The notes below the pieces were generated by a model. The model saw only the letters and a program-made list of their open reading frames with translations. It was not told the DNA's origin and made no database searches. Of a stretch of DNA of 64,000 bases, positions 22,767-34,395 are shown piece after piece. This DNA comes from Rutpela maculata (Eukaryota; Arthropoda; Insecta; Coleoptera; Cerambycidae), in the NCBI GenBank assembly GCA_936432065.2, contig OW386286.2, positions 7,557,208-7,621,207 of the forward strand. The letters are read 5' to 3'. Made by a program: the position numbers and the translations under genes. Within the stretch, counting starts at the first letter, position 1. Every line of letters starts with the position of its first letter.

Positions 22767-25700
22767 TCCTAAACAATTCATAAAGAGTTCTTACAGATAC
22801 GGCATGGGATAAGTTCCCCATCCTGGAAAAAATCACTGATTTTGGGTATCTTTGTCCGATTTCTTATCAATTATCTCGAAATCAGTTATTTTACTTATAA
22901 TGCATAGGAAATAAAAAATGAAACAATTTTCTTAGCTGGAATGTCAAACTTTTACTGTGATTAGTTGGATTATTATCATTGACGTTTTTATTGTATAGTC
23001 CCAATCAACTTCGTCATCTATCTTTTCATTGTCAATTTTGTCCACAACTGGTTCCATGAAATTATTCTATCCAATTCCACTACAATGAACACAAAAATCG
23101 GTGTGCATCAACCCTGCCTTTTTGAAATGAAAAAATATAATTATGAAATATTTAAGATCATCATTGCCTTCATCTATAATTATAGTTATAGGTGATAAGG
23201 AAGTTGATATGTAAATGTAAATATTTCGAGCTGTCAACGGCAGTTATTTATTAAAAAGCCAAGTGCCAGTATAAAACTAATAAATAATAATGCGGCTATG
23301 TACCTCTCGCGGATTAATAAGTTAAATACTTCAAGTGTGATTTCCTTATTTAAAATACTGGTAATATAGACCGCTAGTGGAAAAATCAGCGCCCACGGAT
23401 CACAAGCAAAATTCACTTAACTGTCACTTATTTATTAATTATCGTTGATTTATTGGCGACAGTAAAACGTATTATTGGCGATTATTGATAAAATCTGCAC
23501 TATAACCAGCGGGTTTATTGAATAATTAGTACATGCAAATATTTTAAAATGTTATTAATTACCGACAAATCGCCGCGAGTGCCTAGAGAACAAATAATAT
23601 GAAAGTATCCTGGCGCTGAAAAAAATTGCGCTTTTGTGATTAACGGAGCTCGTATTTCAGGTTGCAATTCCAGAGACGTATTTTTCGTGCAACGTGAATT
23701 GTTCGGATTTACGTTTCTTAGTTTATAAATTATAAAACTGCGTAGTCGATTGTTACTGTATTTTTCCATTGCATGTAGTTGCGATAACGCCCTTTGATTG
23801 AGGGTGGCGTCTGTCCTTGCCTTGTTTAGAAAGCATATTACGATGCATTGAATTCATTAACTAGATAGGCTATTCACAAATTCTATTATTGTATACATTT
23901 TTGATGGATGTTATTTACAATAAATGGTATTACTGAACTCTCCCAAGGAACAATTTAAAAGTCATTTGGACTTAAGGAGGTTTCAAGAAATGTTTGTCCA
24001 GGTTAGGAAATAGTCTTGTGCTTTATTGATGTTGTAGTTAAGCTCTGTTAGTCTTCAAGTATACTTGCTGTTATATAGTAAGTTTTAAAGCATTCTGTAA
24101 GACCTAATTATAAAGCTAATTTGCTTCTAGGATAATATGTATTTGTAATGGGTTTATCATACCTACATAAAACTTTCCATAAAGCTAATTAGTTTTATTA
24201 ACGTCTTCAATTCCATTTAGATTTAAAGAGGCTTTAAATTATTCTTCATGGTTTTAACATACTTGCAATAAATGCATTTTAAATCCTTTTTAAAACTAGA
24301 CATTTTCAATACCTATTAGTACTTATTAAAGGCCATTACAAAACTAGACTCTTAAAGCATCCTTGACAAATGTTGTGATGAAACCGTTATGAAGAAAAAA
24401 AGGCCTCTATAAATCTAAAAGGCAAATTTTAATTTCATAAAACACTTTCTAAAACCTCAATAAAACATTTATTATAAAAATAATAAACATTATGTCTGCC
24501 TGAAGTGTCGTTGATGCATGAGTGTGTGTGTTAATTAAAAGCATTTTACGACTTACTGATGTGTAATTATGTTTTTTTTGGAAGAAATTATTTTGAGGTT
24601 AAGTTTTAAGTTCTTCGTGGAAGCAGTTCTTTTAAATCCCAAACGTTTTATTACAGCTTTTATCAAGTCCATTTGATCTTCGCCAAGTGCATTTGCATTT
24701 ATGTAAGGAAAGGATTATTTGTGATAGTATACAAAAAGACTAAAAGGACTTCATTTAGAGTAAATGTTCTAGGTCATTACCATTATTAGAATATATAGTT
24801 TAATGAGAGGACTGTAAAATGACAATTAGGTTTTTAGTTGGCCGGCCATGTTTTTCTTGTTATATAAAAATATTTAAGGTCAATCTCACAATTATAATTA
24901 TTATTAATAATAATGATCACTTTTTCTTTAGCAAATTAAGGTAGAATTACAAGAAACGACTGAAAATGACCGTGGAAACCGAGAAGCAGCCTACTTTTTT
25001 AAATTTGCTCATTACTTGTCTATGCAAATTTTGTATGGATATTAAAATCATTATTGTTTCGGAGGCGCCCTTGTTTCTTGGATGTTTCTTTTGTAGGTTT
25101 AACGATAAACTACCGTTGGTTTTAATTTTCTTGTCATATCTGATGTCTTTTTATTACCTTTTAAATCGGCCTTAGAGAGGTTATAGTGCCACTCTACACC
25201 TTATAAATTTCAAATTCCATTTTATCGTCAATAAGTCTGATGGTGTGTTTGCTTAGATCAGTTTAAAAAAAATAAATGCAATAATAATATTATTTGGATT
25301 CCTTCGTGGACATTCTTATAGCTTCTCAGTTCTAATATGGATTTATAAGAGTTTTAAAAAACAGTTTTAAGGTAGCCTTCTAGGTGTTTTCTAGAAATGA
25401 AGAAAGCTAATAAAAAACCTTCTGACAGCTTTAAAATAGGTTTTAAGAAAGGTTTTAAAACGGCCCTAACAAGGTTTTCAAGAGCGGCACCTTACTAAGG
25501 AGTTTTATAATGGAATTTAAAAAGGTCTTAACAACCTTCATAAGGGTGGGCCCTTTTAGTCTGCAAGTCGCTTTATGATGGTATTAAGGATATTGTTACA
25601 CCAAAATAGATTTTTCAAGGCATTTTATATATAGTTTTATAGCACCCTTGTATATATTTCAGAAACCAAAATTGTTCCTTGGGCTGAAATTTTCTTGCTG

Positions 25701-26127
25701 TGAATGATTAACTTTAAGTTTAATCCCTCAGACGTCTTTTTGTGTCAGGTCGACAACTGATTCTCATTAGACCCTTACGTCTGTTATTCAGAACCTCGAA
25801 CGAATCACGAAGATTAATGGGGTATGTTCTAAAAAAGATATTAAAAATTAAGAAGTGTTTAGAGTATAAGCATTGTGTGACATCAATATAAGAGTATCGT
25901 CGGACAACTGAAAAGAAGCAGTAAGCGATCTATTGGTAGGTATTTTCTTACGTTCTCTTATCTCGTCTGTTATCTTCGATATCTGACATAAATTCAAAAA
26001 AACCCTCTGAAAGTGGATAAACCATCTTGTATAGATAAGGAGCGACCTGGCGCCCATAAAATAAAATAAATTCAGGTAATCCTTCAAACGAGTTTTAAAA
26101 GGTTCATCTACATCCTAAGTCTTGTTT
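22767..26127. other. No recognisable gene, 22.8-26.1 kb
   Basis: AT-rich. Frames at 23234-23416 and 23515-23769 (minus), 24966-25175 (plus) and 25848-26087 (minus) show no domain. The 24.0-25.65 kb part has its own degenerate repetition (listed separately). Confidence 0.4.
24000..25650. repeat. Degenerate reiteration of TTTTAAAG and CCTTCTAAA-like phrases
   Basis: Phrases such as GTTTTAAAGCATTCTGTAAG, AAAGAGGCTTTAAATTATTC, AGGTTTTAAGAAAGGTTTTA, AAACGGCCCTAACAAGGTTT and AAAAAGGTCTTAACAACC recur at irregular intervals, as if an old short tandem repeat had decayed. The regularity is weak. Confidence 0.3.
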
Positions 26128-26135
26128 GTATTGTG

Positions 26136-26647
26136 CAGGGTTGGCATGTTTAAAACAAAATGTTTAAAACATCGCACTGTGTTTTAAACAAACTTTCAAA
26201 ACATATTTAATACACAACTGTTTAAAGCACAGTTTAAATCGCAGTGAAATTTTTTAAACAAATGTATTATTTTGGGGTTTGTGGAAAAGCAGGAAAAATG
26301 CCGATGGTCCATTCCGATAATTCCGCTATAAACAGTAAACACAATCACAAAAAAATAGCCTCTGTAGTCTTACTCATATGAGTTAAATGGTCAGCGGTTA
26401 CATGCACTAAACTGAGCATTTTATTTGTAGAGTGCTGTAAAAATCCGTTTAAGAGCGCCATCTGACTTCAAGTAGCAGTAGCAGACACAGTAGCTTGGCA
26501 CCATTTTATTCTAGTTGAATAGAGTTTTAAACATACCATTTAAAATAATGAAAAAAAAAAAACTGGTTTAAACAAAAAAATGGTTTAAAACAAAAAAAAA
26601 GTTTTTTGTTTAAAATTAAAAAAAAAACTGTTTTTTTTTCAACCCTG
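26136..26647. mobile_element. hAT-type MITE, 512 bp, with a perfect 8-bp target duplication
   Basis: GTATTGTG flanks both ends (26128-26135 and 26648-26655). The termini CAGGGTTGG and CAACCCTG are short inverted repeats with the hAT form YARNG. Inside, TGTTTAAAAC and its variants recur near both ends, a likely array of transposase-binding sites. There is no coding capacity; the minus frame 26527-26748 crosses the right end by chance. A partial copy lies at 37883-38165. Confidence 0.9.
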
Positions 26648-26655
26648 GTATTGTG

Positions 26656-28609
26656 TATATTCCACCAAGTTTTAGCATCATCACATTGACATGGTGTGAT
26701 TGTACAGTGTTTGCACATGAAATACGTACAAAGTAACAATGTTCTCACAAACGCGCCTGAGTCCGTCCCTTATACATGTAAAATTGCAACTTGACATACG
26801 AGCTCTGGACTGATTAATAATGACATTTGTTACGTGTGAGTTGCGCGGAACTTACGATTTTATCTGGGAATAAGTTCAATTTGTCATATCTTGTTGGCTG
26901 GATGACGGTATTTTATCTCGCAGGTGAAATGTTATTAAGGAATTTAATGGGCTCGCTGAGGACGTGTTGTTAACTCAACACACAAATGTATAAAGTGAAC
27001 TTAAATAAACATCAAACAAAGCAATTTAAATAATAAAAATTAATTGCTGTTTGAACAGGTTCCAACGGCCGCACAGGTGGAGGGGGAGAAAAAATGCGCA
27101 TTGTAACACCTCCAAGACCAATAAAAAATCCTTTAGAACTGCTCCAGCGTCGAAGCACGTTCGTTAATTATTTAACGTAAATTATATTTCTGACAAAAGA
27201 AATTTCTCACAATTAATTATGAATATTACAATGATATTATGTTCGTATAGAACTCACGTACACTTTCGTTTTCCTAGAAGGTAGTGAGTAGTCTTTTATG
27301 GTCTTGATATTCTAGACAGCGGCAATGTTGACTTCTAAAAATTATTACTTGTATTTATTTCCAATTATTTTAATGACCCCCGCTTTGCAGTTAACTGTTA
27401 TCATTATGGTGTGCCGACACAAATCCCGCATCTATTTTTTTAATTAATAAAATTAATAAAGGAGATATTTTATTACATTTTGTCGTAATCTTTTTTAATG
27501 CAAAATATAGATAAAATTATAAGATATTTGGGAAGTACCTGTGTATGAAAATAAGCTTATTAAATACCTATGCCCTTATCCCACAGGGAAATCCTTTCAA
27601 TTTTCATCTTAAAGAAAAAAATACACTTTCTGTTCTAGTACAGTCGAATTGATTTAATTTATTCGTCTTAGAGACGGCCGTGGTACTGCCTAAAAATATC
27701 GTCAGGAAGCAGCACCCAAAGTTTGTATCGTTGACTCATTGACATTCTGTATAATAAATGAGACACATTGCCTATAGTTTAGTATTCCTTGATCATTTTC
27801 GGATAGTTCCTGACATATAATAGAATAATTGAAAAGAATATGTTTTTAAATTACTTTATTTATCAGCATGAATTGATATGATTCAAATACAATAATTCAA
27901 TTTCTTATGAAATCGAGGTCTGCTAAAATAGAAAAAGAAATAAACTTGCGGTGACAGTATTTCTCAGAACAGCAAGAGGAGTTTATTCAACAAATAAATC
28001 CAGGAACATTTCTCTCAGTATTAGACTGGCTTAGATTTCTTTCATTCTTTCACATAAAGAATTTGGCAAAAACCAGATCGGAGGGAGGTCATGGGTTAGG
28101 GGCGTTTAGGTCGGCCTAACAAAAAGGCAATTTTGTGATGGACCCTTACACATTGTGGGCATGTCCAGATTTGGAATGTTTTATGTGGGAGGTACAAAAA
28201 GGCAGTTTCTTTTTGTATTTAAATTAAAATCTTTTAGGAGAAAGAAAAGGTCTAACTTTATGATGAAGAGTCTTATAACGGCCTCAACATGTTACCTTTA
28301 TTGCTTTGGACGTAGGAGAATTTAATGCAGTAATAAATAATGTTTTATATATTAATTATATAGGTAATAAATTATATAAATTTTTAAGTATAGTGACAGT
28401 GCTTGGGATCCTCAAATTTAAATTGGTTTATTACCTATTTCAGCGACAATTTGCTCAGATATTAGACAATTCACATATGCCAAGAGTCTCATGAGATTTT
28501 GTATAACGTCTATATATATTTTATTTTTCATACATACGGGGCTAATCGAGAACCTTCTTTTTTAAAATTTATAAAGTCGATTAAAAATAGATTATACCCA
28601 AATGCATAT
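26656..28609. other. No recognisable gene, 26.7-28.6 kb
   Basis: AT-rich. Only short frames such as 28306-28494 (plus), without known motifs. No repeat copies identified. Confidence 0.45.
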
Positions 28610-28799
28610 AAATGATACATTTCTATTAGTGGAGTCAAATTAGGATTTTAATGTGAATTGTCTGGTCAGGGCAGTTTTTTGTTTTAACGTGTTCAAGGGG
28701 TCAACTTAAGTACACAGCTCAGTTTTGCAGTTTCTGCGAAGTCAGCCTATTATTTATTTAAACAATTTAATTTTTTAGATCGCGTTTTCTATCGGTTTT

Positions 28800-30216
28800 T
28801 TTAATAATAATAATAATAAATACGTTTTATTAACCCTAAAATTGCTACAAGGCATGTTACAAGGGCTTATATTATAATATACATATCACACAATGGGAGA
28901 TTATATAAATGATAAAGAAAAAAAACATAGATAAAAGTAATATGAAAAAAAAAAAGTTGAAAGATTATTTCATTCAACTTTGTTCAATCACAGAATAATT
29001 CTATTCAACCATTTTATGCATCTGGTAGACTACAGATAAATTTTTTTACATACTTTTTAAAGGATGGTAAGGTAGTATACGACTTTTCTTGGCTTGGCAA
29101 TATGTTAAATAGTTTTAGTGCGTAATACAGGAAACAATTTTTACTGTATAAAGTATTGAAAGGCTGCAGAACGAAGTTATTTCTTTGGCGTGTGTTATAG
29201 GAATAAATGCTGAGGTTTTGAGTTAGTGTTAAATTAGATTCTAATTTACAATGTATTATTTTATAAACTGTTATTATGGATTCAAATTTTAACAACAGGC
29301 TTAGCTTAAGAAAGTTACATTTATTATAAATTGAATTTGTTGAATCTGAGTTAGTAAAACCATAAAGACGTCGAATTGCTCTATTTTGTATAACTTGTAA
29401 GAAACCTAGATTTGTTTTGGTTGTGGCGCCCCAAACGGGCAACATATAAACTAACCGTGAGTGTATATGTGCAAAATATAAACTCTTTCGGGTACTTTCT
29501 GTCAAAATATATGACACTTGTTTGAACATTGCTACTAGGGGGTTAATCTTTTTTATAACGTACTGTATGTGATCATGCCAATTTAAATTTGAGTCTATTA
29601 CTAATCCTAAATATTTTATATTGTTGACTTTTTCAATTTTTTTGGCGTTTAAATATAATGTGGTTGATGGTATGCTTTTTTGTTTAGATGTCATTATAAT
29701 ATATTTTGTTTTGTCTACGTTTAAAGAGAGTTTGTTATTTTTTAACCATAGTTCTAATTTATTCACGTCTCTTTGCATACTCTGAAATAAACTGTCTATA
29801 TCTTTAGAGAAGTAAAAAATACAGGTGTCATCGGCGTACAGTCGTGTGTCACCCTCAAAATTTTGCATGGTTATATCAGTAATATAAATATCGAACAACA
29901 AGGGTCCCAGAATTGAGCCCTGTGGGACACCATAACTTATATTAACAGTATTACTTTTTGATTCACCTATTTGAACGTATTGCTTACGATTAGTGAGATA
30001 CGAACTAAACAAATCTAAAGCTGTACCCCTCACTCCCAATATTTCTAATTTCTTTATTAATGTTGGTATATGAACTGTGTCAAAAGCTTTCTGTAAGTCT
30101 ACAAAAAGTCCAGCTCTTATGTTGCCTTTATCTATTTGTTGTTGAACGTTGGTAATAATGTCTAATACAGCAATTTGAGTATTTTTCTTTTTTCTAAATC
30201 CGTACTGAAAGTCACT
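28800..30216 (-). mobile_element. 5'-truncated non-LTR retrotransposon
   Basis: A LINE in minus orientation. Its 3' end, at the low coordinate, is a (TAA/TTA)n run at 28801-28820 preceded by an AATAAA on the minus strand (28826-28831). Its 5' end is fixed near 30216 by comparison with the uninterrupted right arm of the host fold-back, where the sequence flanking both ends is continuous. About 1.4 kb remain: the C-terminal part of the RT ORF and the 3' UTR. 5' truncation is the normal result of target-primed reverse transcription. Confidence 0.85.
29014..30216 (-). CDS. Reverse transcriptase, C-terminal part, open but 5'-truncated
   Basis: The longest open frame in the window: no stop from 30234 down to 29014, about 400 codons, the first few from host DNA. 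It copies element RNA into DNA at the target site. In order it shows SDFQYGFRKKKNTQIAVLDI, GLFVDLQKAFDTVHIPTL (first catalytic D block), YLTNRKQYV, YGVPQGSILGPLLF, LYADDT (catalytic YADD, residues 68-71 counted from the Met at 30039), LSLNVDKTKYI, IKYLGLVIDSNLNWHDHI, and the thumb and C-terminal part with SRLVYMLPVWGATTKTNL. It resembles Jockey/CR1-like enzymes; I cannot fix the clade. Endonuclease and the N-terminal RT fingers are missing, so it is not autonomous, but the intact frame implies recent insertion. Confidence 0.9.
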   Translation of the reverse strand, partial: SDFQYGFRKKKNTQIAVLDIITNVQQQIDKGNIRAGLFVDLQKAFDTVHIPTLIKKLEILGVRGTALDLFSSYLTNRKQYVQIGESKSNTVNISYGVPQGSILGPLLFDIYITDITMQNFEGDTRLYADDTCIFYFSKDIDSLFQSMQRDVNKLELWLKNNKLSLNVDKTKYIIMTSKQKSIPSTTLYLNAKKIEKVNNIKYLGLVIDSNLNWHDHIQYVIKKINPLVAMFKQVSYILTESTRKSLYFAHIHSRLVYMLPVWGATTKTNLGFLQVIQNRAIRRLYGFTNSDSTNSIYNKCNFLKLSLLLKFESIITVYKIIHCKLESNLTLTQNLSIYSYNTRQRNNFVLQPFNTLYSKNCFLYYALKLFNILPSQEKSYTTLPSFKKYVKKFICSLPDA

Positions 30217-30882
30217 GAATATCTCGAAATCTATCTATTCCAATTATTATTATTTAAAAAAAATGATTACTAAAACGGCTCAAATATACAGTTGTTGCTA
30301 AAACTTTGCACCCTTGTGAAATCCTGCCATCAAGACCAAGAAATATGTACGATGGCTCAAATTGTAACATTCTATAAGTACTTTAAGATCACAAAGAAAA
30401 ACATTTTTTTTCAAAATTTAAACCCATTTTATTGTAGTTTATAGTTTTCGAAATTTTAGTTATAAACAAATTGAAGTTGATTTTTTCAGGAAATCAAAAA
30501 TGATAAACGAGTAATGAAAGTAGTTTAAAAAAGTCAACTTTTGAAAATAGAATTAATGCTCTACTTACATTTAGAGCGGAGATACGTTAGTTTTTACGTT
30601 CAGGTCACTTATAAATAAATGAATCGATTTTTTTTCTCGAAATTTGGGTTGATTATTCTCCAATGCTTATTATTTTGTTTCTGCTATTTGAAGATAATCC
30701 AAAGTAAAAATAATATCGAATAAAGCAGCTTTGAGAACATAATGCACATTTTCAATGTTTTTATAACTTTTTAAATTTTTGTCACGAAAATGGTAAACCA
30801 AACTTGAACAACTACTTTTATGATCATGTATACAGCTTTGTAAAACTTTTCATATTACTGATACCATAAAAAAAGAAATATT

Positions 30883-30964
30883 TCGCGAGCAGGATTTGAA
30901 CCAGAGACGTCCGCATCCTGAATAAAAAGTGTTAGTCGCCTTACCCACTGGGCTATCTAGCGAC
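30883..30964 (-). tRNA. tRNA-like sequence (box A and box B), probably tRNA-derived
   Basis: On the minus strand, TAGCCCAGTGG (30945-30955) fits the pol III box A TRGCNNAGYNG, and GGTTCAAATCC (30892-30902) fits box B GGTTCRANTCC. The distance is about 53 bp, longer than in most tRNAs, and the acceptor and T stems pair poorly. It is therefore more likely a SINE head or decayed tRNA than a working gene. It sits in the loop of the fold-back element. Confidence 0.45.
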
Positions 30965-31955
30965 TAAAGCCCGGTTTGTAAAAACATAATATAACATTTA
31001 GACATATTTGGTGATTTTCGGATCTCTAACAAAATCGCTAGACCTCGCTTTCGGACCCTCTATACAGTATCTCTTAACAGTTGCAACTTGGAATATTTTT
31101 AAGTAGTACTGACAAAATAATAGACATTGGAGAACTTCAATAAGACATATCGATCCGTTTATTTATAAGTGACCTGAAAGTAAAAACTAACGGATCTAAG
31201 CTCCAAATGCAAGTAGAGCATTACATTTTTTTTAAAGTTGGCTTTTTAATCTACTTTCATTACTCCTTTACCGTTTTTGATTTCATAAAAAAAAACAGAA
31301 AGTTACTTGAATTTATTTATAACTAAAATTTCTAAAAAAAATTAATAACTGCATTGAAAAAAAATCTCTTTCCGTGATCTTAAAGTACTTATAAGAAGCT
31401 ACAATTTGAGCCATGTACACATTTCTTGGTTTTGATGGCAGGATTTCACAAGGGTGCAAAGTTTTATCAACAATTGTATATTTCAGCCGTTTTAATAATC
31501 ATTTTGATTGATTTGAAATTTTAAGTGGTGATTGTACTTTATAAGAGCCATGTTTCTCCAAAATTTCATTGAATATTATCCATTATTTTTGAAAGAACAA
31601 TGATTTGTTTAGAAACGCATAATTTTGCAATATTCATTTTCTTTTTAAATAATAATAACAATTGGAATGAATTATGTACTTTTATTGTACAGCTCATAAC
31701 GAATATTTTCCTTCTTTTTGTTGTTTTCCATAAGACTTATAGATTTCGAGATATTCAAGGAAACCCGATGGTAAACACGGCCTAAAAAATTATATTGTTT
31801 AAATAAACAATACGCCGACCTCGCAGAAACTGCAAAACTGAACTGTGAACTTGGGTGTTGATCCCCTGAACACGTTAAAACAAAAAAACTGCTCTGACCA
31901 AACAATTCACATTGCGAATTTTTTAGTGCCAATTTGACTCCATTATATGTATCAC

Positions 31956-33095
31956 ATTTCTGAGATAAAATAATCGCGCTGTGAAAAATCGTAGTGCGTA
32001 TTAGGCCCTTAATAAGGAATTGTTCTGCATCAAATTTTTTCTTCGTGATGGAAAATTTGGTCTCTTAGCTGCTTCATTTTTCAACAGGATCAAGATTCGA
32101 ATATAAGTTATAATTCACTGAGAGAATTTCATGCCTCCAATGTCGCACTATAGTCGTGAACGGTACACTCTAAAATTATTGTTGTGGTGTCAAATGTGGT
32201 ATCTACCTGTGTTAGTGCCTTCCTTCTACCTGCCATGCGAAACAAAACAGACGTATTTATGGCATTTTCAAAACATTAGTTAGATTTAGCCTATGCATTA
32301 TTTATTTTTTAAGACTTCAGTTCAAATTTATGCCGTGAATTGCTGTCGTAAATATTTTCGTGTTACATATTTTCTTTTAGAAATAGTTAAATAAATACTG
32401 GATGTGGATGGAGCTCACATATGTTTTGTGTACAGAACTGCTGAGTATGTTTACTTTGTATATTGGCAAAACTTCTGGGAATTTTTATGGGAAATCAACG
32501 GGAAGTTTCGTTTCATTGGATATGTTAGTTCTGTTTTCTAAGCATGAGATTATTGGATACTACTCTTGTATCTTACGAAAATAAACCGTTTATCAGGTCA
32601 CGAATTGGATCAAGGGGGGATTATATTAAATTACCGAAATTACCTAATGTTTCCTTAGGTTCTACAAATATTTGAGGAGATATCGTTAGAAAATACTGTA
32701 AGAAAGCTTTAGAAACAACAAACAATGTTTCAAACTTAAATAAAACGGCAACGGTCTTATCAGGGAGAACATTTTTTGACCTCTTTTAACGTACTTATAT
32801 CTGTATAAACAATGATAGTTATAACAATGTTTTAGAACGCTGGTAACTCGAGGTTTTCCTGTCGAGGGGTGTTAGAGGACCTAATTTGCAATCATTTCAA
32901 CTCATATGTGTTATACGCAAAAGTTTTTGAGATATTTAAATTTTTCACTTTTTCTTGAAAAACCCCAAATTTACATATTCAAAATTAAATTTAAAAATTA
33001 CCACTAATTCAATAGCACCGATTTTAATTTTTGTACTTAGATAACTCTTTGATAATGCATTACTAACAGTAAAATGTCAAAAAATACCCAATGGT
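31956..33095. other. No recognisable gene, 31.96-33.1 kb
   Basis: AT-rich. The frame at 32402-32584 (plus) has no known motif. The end of this stretch may be the 3' flank of the minus-strand transposase remnant that follows. Confidence 0.4.
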
Positions 33096-33690
33096 CCAAA
33101 GATGCAACAAAAAATTTAAAACAAAATCGATTCTTTTTTTGTTTCTGTTACAATGACGGCGGTTTATTACAAAATAGTATATTACGTAATGAGTGTTGTA
33201 AGAATCATATTACGCACGAATGTAAAAAATCCAAGGGAGTAATGTCTGGTAATCGTGGTGGCCATAGAATGGGTCCATGGCTATCTGGTATAGCTTAATT
33301 TAAATAATTTGCACCTATTAGAGCTGTGTGAGGTGGAGACCCATCTTGTTGAAAATATGAATAATTTAATTCGAGATTTAATGTTAACTCGTAAAGAAAA
33401 TCTTGAAACTCGTTTTGCAGGAAGTTAAGGTGTCTACTAGCGATTAATTTGCCATTCTAAAAATAAGGTCCAATGATTTTAGTCCTTAAAAGACCCACCT
33501 AAACATTCGTAGAAAATATTTCTTGGAAAGCAGTCTCTCTTCACCAATGTGTATTTTCTTGTGCCCACTTATAATGAATATTTCTATGAAAAAATCCATT
33601 ATTACAAAAATTTGATTCGTCCGACCAAAAAGCCAGAGGTAACTTCGCAAAGTCCTTTAGAAATTTTTTCGGTAAAAGAGGCTATGCAGT
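33096..33690 (-). pseudogene. Mariner-type transposase remnant (D-D-37-D spacing)
   Basis: Minus-strand translation, with a few stops, gives KKFLKDFAKLPLAFWSDES, then NGFFHRNIHYKWAQENTHW, KIIGPYF, LNFLQNEFQDFLYEL, YFQQDGSPPHTAL and GPILWPPRLPDITPLDF. These are the three catalytic blocks of a Tc1/mariner-superfamily DDE/D transposase: first D in FWSDES (about 33620), second D at 33343-33345, third D of TPLD at 33229-33231. The last two are separated by 37 codons, the DD37D spacing of the maT group. Frame stops inside WAQENTHW-x, NVxVG and NYLNxA show it is dead. Terminal repeats were not found. Confidence 0.85.
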
Positions 33691-34395
33691 TTTACTAACG
33701 TCCTAGAAAAAGCCTAGGGTAGTTTTGACATTATATTTATCAAATGGGCGCCTATAAATCGTCACCAGATGGACATAGACACTTAACACAACTAGTTTAA
33801 AAAACATTCAAGCATTAGTTTGTACCAGTACAATTTTAATGTTAATATAATATAGAAGTTTCATTTATAAATAGGCTCAAATTTCCCATGCAGCGTCGAC
33901 AAGTATTAATATCAGACACTTTAGTCGTTTTATAATAAATTATACAAAATCTAAGATAAAATAATACGTAGGATCATATACCGTGACACCCAACCCTAAA
34001 ACACTCCACGCCTAATGAAATATGATTGCTATGAAAATTATTATTCAGCTGTTATAAACCTCGCACTGGAATCACATCATGCTTGACATCATGCATCTGC
34101 TTCTAACGAAAATTTTAATAAAATACGTTTATTTGTAAACTTCAAATAGAATTTGAAAATAAGTAAAAACATGTAAAGAGGAAAAACGTGTCAAGCCACA
34201 CATTACTGAAGACATTTATTTAAAATATCAATAATAACTACAGTAATAAAATTAGCAAAAGTAGTTTCTGTTGATTATAAGCAGATCTTATTATGTGTTC
34301 TTTAGGTTGCTTGCTTGTTTAATTAGGTATACAAACCAAAACTTTCCACAGTGCTTCCCTCTAACACAGTAAATCATAGTTTATATATATATATA
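33691..34395. other. No recognisable gene; small TA microsatellite
   Basis: Upstream side of the mariner remnant. Apart from a (TA)n run near 34381-34397 nothing is recognised. Confidence 0.4.

Larger units (their letters stand above)
28610..31955. repeat. Large fold-back element interrupted by a LINE
   Basis: The right arm (about 31095-31955) is the reverse complement of two left-arm pieces, 28610-28797 and 30217-30690. Landmarks are GTGAATTGTCTGGTCAGGGC, CAGTTTTGCAGTTTCTGCGA, GAATATCTCGAAATCTAT, TTTGCACCCTTGTGAAATCC and TCAGGTCACTTATAAATAAA. The left arm is split by the LINE at 28800-30216 and has two smaller deletions relative to the right arm. The loop of about 400 bp holds a tRNA-like sequence (30883-30964). 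Without the LINE the element is about 1.9 kb. No transposase gene was found. Confidence 0.8.
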
